A stretch of DNA of 9,064 nt. Source: Candidatus Bathyarchaeota archaeon B63. Lineage in GTDB: Archaea > Thermoproteota > Bathyarchaeia > Bathyarchaeales > DTEX01. The notes under the pieces are model-generated. The model saw only the letters and a list, made by a program, of their open reading frames with translations, was not told the origin of the DNA and made no database searches. A program made the translations under genes and the position numbers. Below are positions 5,385-9,064 of the stretch, piece after piece. Position 1 is the stretch's first letter. The number at the start of each line of letters is the position of its first letter. Where the stretch lies: assembly GCA_001593845.1 (NCBI GenBank), contig LUCF01000020.1, positions 1-9,064 on the forward strand, given 5' to 3'.

Positions 5385-6668
5385 ATGAATGAGAAGAAAG
5401 GGAGAAGGTCTCTCGGATGCCTCGTCGTTAAATTCGGCGGTTCAAGCCTCGCGGACGGGCCTAGAATAGCGAGGGCCATAGAATCCGTGATAAAAAAGGC
5501 GAAGCAGGGAGCCCGGATAGTCGTTGTGGTCTCAGCAATGGGCAGGACGACTGATGGTCTCATCGAGGCTGCAACCCAGGCATGCATGGGGAAGACCCCC
5601 GGAGACTCCCTCGACGACATAATGGCGATGGGAGAACGGACGAGCGCGAGGATCTTCTCAGCCGGACTGAGGGCCCGGGGACAGAAGAGCCTATACTTGG
5701 ACCCGGCTAGGCCTGACTGGCCGATCATGACCGACGACAGATTCACCAATGCAAGGCCGATTCTCAACCTATGCGAGGGGCTCATCCGGAAGACCATCAT
5801 GCCCCTCATCGAGGATGGGGCGGTGGTCGTTGTCCCGGGCTTCATAGGGAAGACTGAGGATGGGCGGGTTACGACGATGGGCCGCGGCGGAAGCGACATA
5901 ACCGCGCTTATCCTCGCAAAGGCGCTCGCCGCGGATCAGATCATAATGGTCACGGATGTGGAGGGGATAATGACGGCTGACCCGAAGGTCATCAAGAACT
6001 CGAAGAAGCTAGATGAGATAACGGTAGATGCTCTTGTGGGGCTGGCTGATTCCGGAACAAAGTTCATCCATAAAAAGGCCCTTCGATACAAGGATTCAGA
6101 CACAGACATAAAGGTCATCAACTGCTCATCAGGGGACCTCGACGCTGATGGAACCCTAATCCATGGGAGCTTCCCAAACGAGATAATAGTCGACTCATAC
6201 GCGGAGCCAGCGATGGCCGTCACGATAGTTGGGGAGAGAGCGTCAGAATCATTTGAGACCCTTAAAAGCATCTTGGGGGAGATCGAGAAGGCTGATCTCT
6301 CGCTTCTGGGAATGTCCATTAACCGCAACTCGGTGATCCTTTACCTACCGATGAGGGGCACTGACGATCTGCTTGAGGCTCTTCACTCGATAGTCGTCAG
6401 GGATGAGAGGGCAATAGCTCTAGCTGTAAGGAAGAACCTGGCATTCATCAGGGTGAAGGGGGTGGGGTTAGAGGAGACCCCGGGCGTCATAAGCAGAATC
6501 ACCAGCGCCCTAAACTCTGCGGGCATCAATATTTATGGGATCTTCACGATAACCTCCAGCGTCGAGCTGTTCGTCGACCTAAATCTGAAGGAGAATGCCA
6601 TCAGCCTGATAAGTGAGGCGCTGGAGGCCTATAATGAGATGAGCCGTCAGAGAAATGAGGAGGGATAA
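5385..6668 (+). CDS. lysC: Aspartate kinase with tandem ACT domains
   Basis: It phosphorylates L-aspartate to 4-aspartyl phosphate with ATP in the cytoplasm. The amino-acid kinase domain covers about 12-265: VKFGGSSL (15-22), AMGERTSAR (81-89), VPGFIG (150-155), MGRGGSD (165-171) and TDVEGIMTADP (190-200), the full set of aspartate and ATP binding motifs. Two ACT domains follow, about 276-345 and 352-420; the second has VGLEETPGVI (360-369) and the SAGINI helix-strand step (378-383) typical of effector sites, so feedback control is expected, though lysine, threonine or an aromatic effector cannot be told apart. The length of 427 is normal for the archaeal monofunctional enzyme. ATG 5385 leaves 15 residues before the first motif; its ribosome site is weak. 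It is first in an operon with aroB', aroD and aroE, which suggests it supplies aspartate semialdehyde for ADH synthase. The symbol reflects family; no homoserine dehydrogenase domain is present. Confidence 0.93.
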   Translation: MNEKKGRRSLGCLVVKFGGSSLADGPRIARAIESVIKKAKQGARIVVVVSAMGRTTDGLIEAATQACMGKTPGDSLDDIMAMGERTSARIFSAGLRARGQKSLYLDPARPDWPIMTDDRFTNARPILNLCEGLIRKTIMPLIEDGAVVVVPGFIGKTEDGRVTTMGRGGSDITALILAKALAADQIIMVTDVEGIMTADPKVIKNSKKLDEITVDALVGLADSGTKFIHKKALRYKDSDTDIKVINCSSGDLDADGTLIHGSFPNEIIVDSYAEPAMAVTIVGERASESFETLKSILGEIEKADLSLLGMSINRNSVILYLPMRGTDDLLEALHSIVVRDERAIALAVRKNLAFIRVKGVGLEETPGVISRITSALNSAGINIYGIFTITSSVELFVDLNLKENAISLISEALEAYNEMSRQRNEEG

Positions 6669-6677
6669 GGGCGGAGA

Positions 6678-7772
6678 ATGAGAGAGCTCTGGATAAGGGT
6701 TGACCCCTCTCTTCCGCCTGGAAAGAAGAGGAGACTCATAGGGAAGGCAGCGAAGTTCACATCTACCTTCGTAGTAGATCCGGTGGATGTGGAGACCGCG
6801 AGGGAGAGCGGGGCTGAAAGAATAGTCTCCAAATCCGAGAGGGGGGACATAATCCTCGTAGACTCCCCCGAGGCACTTAGAGCAGCCAAGAGAAAGAAGA
6901 GAAGGGTATGCGTCTACGTCTCAGTCAAGAATAAAGGAGACGAGAACGAGATAATCTCCGCCGCTGAGGCGTCAGCTGATTACGTGATTGCGGCCTGCCC
7001 GGACTGGAAGGTTATCCCCCTAGAGAACATCATAGCGGCGATCCATGGGAAGACCAGGCTCTTGGCATTAGCTTCAACCGTGGAGGAGGGAAGGACGGCC
7101 CTCGAGACCTTAGAGATAGGAGCGGACGGGATAGTCACAGACATCCAAGACCCAGAGGAGATAGAGAAGCTCCACAGCATCATAATGGAGGTCAAGACCC
7201 GGCCGTCAGAGATCAAGGCCTCAGAGAAGATATCGCTCCTGCCCGCTGAGGTCTCAGAGGTGAGGACGCTTGGCTCCGGCGCAAGGGTATGCATAGACAC
7301 CTGCGACTTGATGAGGGAGGGCGAGGGGATGCTCGTCGGATGCCAGTCATCAGGCCTCTTCCTTGTGGAGGCGGAGGTCCATGAAACCCCATTCGTTGCG
7401 CCGCGGCCCTTCAGAGTGAACGCCGGCTCAATCGCGCTTTACGTACTCGCCCCAGGCGGAAAGACCCGGTACCTATCCGAACTGAAGGCCGGGGACGAGG
7501 TTCTCATAGTCGATCGGGAGGGAAATAATAGGACGGCGAATATATGCAGGGTCAAGATCGAGTGGAGGCCCCTGATCCTCGTCGAGGCCAAGTGTGAGGG
7601 CAGGACGGTCAAGACGATCCTCCAGAACGCCGAGACCATAAGGGTCATGACTGATAAGGGAAGCAGATCTGTGAGTGAGCTTAAGCCCGGAGATAAGGTC
7701 CTCGTGCACATCGAGGAGGGCGGGAGGCACTTCGGGGAGCTAGTAAAGGAAGAAAGGGTGATAGAGAGGTGA
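6678..7772 (+). CDS. aroB': 3-dehydroquinate synthase II, archaeal MJ1249 type
   Basis: It oxidatively deaminates ADH with NAD and cyclises the product to 3-dehydroquinate, the second step of the archaeal route; it is unrelated to bacterial AroB. The 364 residues are the family length. Recognised segments are KTRLLALASTVEEG (125-138), IGADGIV (147-153), VCIDTCDLMREGEGMLVG (204-221), GLFLVEAE (226-233), APRPFRVNAG (241-250), and two similar C-terminal stretches, YLSELKAGDEVLI (265-277) and SVSELKPGDKVLV (331-343), the second followed by EEGGRHFGE (346-354). The pair is a family trait, as I recall it from MJ1249, and not an intein. It starts 9 bases after the lysC stop at ATG 6678; GGAG at 6673-6676 is too close and GGAGGG at 6659-6664 rather far, so the ribosome site is unusual. 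Its partner aroA' is across the divergent gap. Confidence 0.96.
   Translation: MRELWIRVDPSLPPGKKRRLIGKAAKFTSTFVVDPVDVETARESGAERIVSKSERGDIILVDSPEALRAAKRKKRRVCVYVSVKNKGDENEIISAAEASADYVIAACPDWKVIPLENIIAAIHGKTRLLALASTVEEGRTALETLEIGADGIVTDIQDPEEIEKLHSIIMEVKTRPSEIKASEKISLLPAEVSEVRTLGSGARVCIDTCDLMREGEGMLVGCQSSGLFLVEAEVHETPFVAPRPFRVNAGSIALYVLAPGGKTRYLSELKAGDEVLIVDREGNNRTANICRVKIEWRPLILVEAKCEGRTVKTILQNAETIRVMTDKGSRSVSELKPGDKVLVHIEEGGRHFGELVKEERVIER
7757..7762 (+). promoter_or_regulatory. Shine-Dalgarno for aroD
   Basis: GGTGAT, a core part of the archaeal GGAGGTGAT site, lies 6 bases before GTG 7769 inside the end of aroB'. It supports a GTG start overlapping the aroB' stop. Confidence 0.6.
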
Positions 7773-8470
7773 GGCCCAGAATCTGCGTTCCCATAGCCGC
7801 GAGGGAGCCCCCAGAGATCCCAGCCATGATCGAGAAGGCCGAGGCTGCGGGGGCTGACCTTATAGAGATACGTCTCGATTATCTGGATCTAAACCCATCC
7901 GAGGCAAATAAGATACTCGGAGATCTGGCCGGTAGCTCCTCAGTTCCCCTGATAGCGACGAATAGGGAATACTCGCAGGGGGGCCTCAGGCCGCAGGATG
8001 AGGAAAGCCGGGTTCAAGTCTTGATCCATGCTGCTGAGGCTGGGTTCAGCTACGTGGATGTTGAGCTCGGCACCGGTGACCTAGCGGCTCTCATTGATGA
8101 GGTTAGGAGTTACGGGTCGAAGCCCATAGTCTCCTTCCACGACTTTAAGGGAACCCCATCGCTTGGAGAGATGGAGAGGATAGTCAAGTCAGAGGTCGAT
8201 GCGGGGGCGGAGGTATGCAAGCTCGTGACGGCCGCCCGCAGGATCGAAGACAACATCCGCTGCTTATTGCTGACGAGGAAGATGAGCAGGGTGACGAGGA
8301 TCGTCTGCTTCGCGATGGGACGAAAGGGGCTGATCTCGAGGGTGCTCTCCCCAGTCTTCGGAGGCTACTTCACATTCGCATCGCTAAGCGAAGACTCGCA
8401 GACGGCCCCAGGTCAGCCCACAATAGAGCATCTAAGGTCCCTATACTCGGATCTGGGTGTCTACGATTGA
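7769..8470 (+). CDS. aroD: 3-dehydroquinate dehydratase, type I
   Basis: It dehydrates 3-dehydroquinate to 3-dehydroshikimate through a Schiff base in a TIM barrel. Residues expected for catalysis are visible: E33 and R35 in LIEIRLDYL (31-39), H124 in VSFHDF (121-126), the Schiff-base lysine K151 in VCKLVTAA (149-156), R191 in SRVLSP (190-195), and Q216 in APGQP (213-217), part of the loop that closes over the substrate. The 233 residues are typical of archaeal type I enzymes. The GTG at 7769 shares GTGA with the aroB' stop, a 4-base overlap with a good ribosome site, so the two are probably translationally coupled. The type II enzyme is a different fold and can be excluded. Confidence 0.96.
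   Translation: MRPRICVPIAAREPPEIPAMIEKAEAAGADLIEIRLDYLDLNPSEANKILGDLAGSSSVPLIATNREYSQGGLRPQDEESRVQVLIHAAEAGFSYVDVELGTGDLAALIDEVRSYGSKPIVSFHDFKGTPSLGEMERIVKSEVDAGAEVCKLVTAARRIEDNIRCLLLTRKMSRVTRIVCFAMGRKGLISRVLSPVFGGYFTFASLSEDSQTAPGQPTIEHLRSLYSDLGVYD
8456..8459 (+). promoter_or_regulatory. Shine-Dalgarno for the aroE TTG start
   Basis: GGTG inside GGGTGT lies 7 bases before TTG 8467, within the last aroD codons. With no ATG or GTG nearby in frame, it favours the TTG start. Confidence 0.4.
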
Positions 8471-9064
8471 GGATATCCGGGAAGACCAAGGTCTGCGCCC
8501 TCATAGGAGACCCTGTTGAGCATTCCCTCAGCCCCTGCTTCCAGAACGCGGCGTTTATGCATCTCGGCTTGGACTTCGTCTATGTCGCATTCACGGTCAA
8601 GGCTGGGGAGCTGAGAAGCGCGGTCATGGGCCTCCGCAGCTTAGGGCTCCACGGGTTCAACGTCACGATGCCGCACAAGATAAGCATAATCCGGCACTTG
8701 GATGAGCTGAGGGGGGATGCGGAGAAGATAGGGTCAGTCAATACCGTTCTGAACAGTGACGGTAGGCTGATAGGGTACACGACGGATGGGATCGGCGCCC
8801 TAAACGCTCTGAGATATGAAGGCGTAGACCCGGCTGGCAGGAAGATAGTTATTCTAGGCGCTGGTGGAGCCTCAAGATCAGTCTCATTCGCTTTAGTGAG
8901 GGAGGCCGGGGAACTCGTGATACTGAACAGGACTGTTGAAAGGGCGGAGAAGCTCGCCTCAGATCTGAAGAGGCTCAGTATGGGGCATGCAAGTGTGAGG
9001 TATGGGAGGCTCACTGAGGATTACCTGAGTAGGGAACTGGAGGATGCTGATATACTGATAAATG
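8467..9064 (+). CDS. aroE: Shikimate dehydrogenase (partial, C-terminus off the right edge)
   Basis: It reduces 3-dehydroshikimate to shikimate with NADPH. The first 199 residues are in the window, with no stop. The substrate domain shows LIGDPVEHSLSP (12-23) with S20 and S22, FNVTMPHK (64-71) with catalytic K71, GSVNTV (89-94) with N92, and GYTTDGIGA (103-111) with D107. The Rossmann part begins ILGAGGASRS (129-138), and LNRTVERAEKL (153-163) has the NRT motif that goes with NADP. About 70-80 residues should remain. The start is TTG 8467, sharing TTGA with the aroD stop, a 4-base overlap; no other start codon lies between there and the first motif that fits as well. All key residues match AroE instead of the quinate/shikimate paralogue YdiB, though these are not always separable by sequence. 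Confidence 0.95.
   Translation, partial: MRISGKTKVCALIGDPVEHSLSPCFQNAAFMHLGLDFVYVAFTVKAGELRSAVMGLRSLGLHGFNVTMPHKISIIRHLDELRGDAEKIGSVNTVLNSDGRLIGYTTDGIGALNALRYEGVDPAGRKIVILGAGGASRSVSFALVREAGELVILNRTVERAEKLASDLKRLSMGHASVRYGRLTEDYLSRELEDADILIN

Noticed and set aside
5197..5388. Plus-strand frame of 63 codons ending in ATGA overlap with the aspartate kinase start
   Set aside because: Its only start codon lies inside the TATA box, so it would not be in the transcript; no family resemblance. It could matter only if transcription began further upstream.
5126..5899. Long minus-strand open frame of 257 codons opposite the aspartate kinase start and crossing the gap
   Set aside because: It is antisense to conserved kinase codons, has low-complexity S/P/T-rich composition, no recognised domain and no ribosome site; a mirror of the real gene.
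7470..7727. Two similar SELK-GD-VLV stretches in AroB' that suggest a duplication or intein
   Set aside because: As I recall the MJ1249 family, both are conserved features, and there are no intein splice residues.
1..9064. Defence system, mobile element, CRISPR array or novel gene cluster
   Set aside because: All eight genes fit known amino-acid biosynthesis families or a plausible partner, base and codon use look even, and no array, terminal repeats or integrase were seen.

Overview
The window reads as a gene-dense stretch of an archaeal chromosome, and it holds amino-acid biosynthesis genes only. Archaeal signs are: a MJ0400-type aldolase and a MJ1249-type 3-dehydroquinate synthase (the archaeal entry to the shikimate pathway), BRE/TATA-like promoters in both gaps, Shine-Dalgarno sequences of the GGAGGTGAT type, GTG and TTG starts, and heavy AGG/AGA and ATA codon use. 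A member of the Thermoproteota-like lineages (for example Bathyarchaeia or Nitrososphaeria relatives) is a guess; the sequence alone does not fix the phylum.

The layout is two divergent gene clusters facing away from a regulatory gap at 5057-5384. On the minus strand, from right to left, come the ADH synthase aldolase aroA' (5056-4235), a 215-base gap with its own strong promoter, then hisG (4019-3003), hisD (3034-1727), hisC (1734-619) and a HAD-family phosphatase (617 to beyond the left edge). The four last genes overlap or almost touch. On the plus strand come an aspartate kinase (5385-6668), 3-dehydroquinate synthase aroB' (6678-7772), type I 3-dehydroquinate dehydratase aroD (7769-8470) and shikimate dehydrogenase aroE (8467 to beyond the right edge), also with 4-base overlaps.

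The genes form two connected routes. Aspartate kinase makes aspartyl phosphate, which asd (not in the window) converts to aspartate semialdehyde. The aldolase joins this with 6-deoxy-5-ketofructose 1-phosphate, AroB' makes 3-dehydroquinate, and AroD and AroE carry it to shikimate. HisG, HisD and HisC cover the first step and the last steps of histidine synthesis, and the HAD protein next to hisC is the obvious candidate for the histidinol-phosphate phosphatase step, for which many archaea have no classical enzyme. The remaining his genes and later shikimate genes are presumably outside the window.

I see no mobile element, CRISPR array, tRNA, rRNA or unknown multigene system. The parts worth a second look are the HAD phosphatase, the aspartate kinase placed inside a shikimate operon, the insertion in HisG, and the small operator-like repeats and hairpins in the two gaps.
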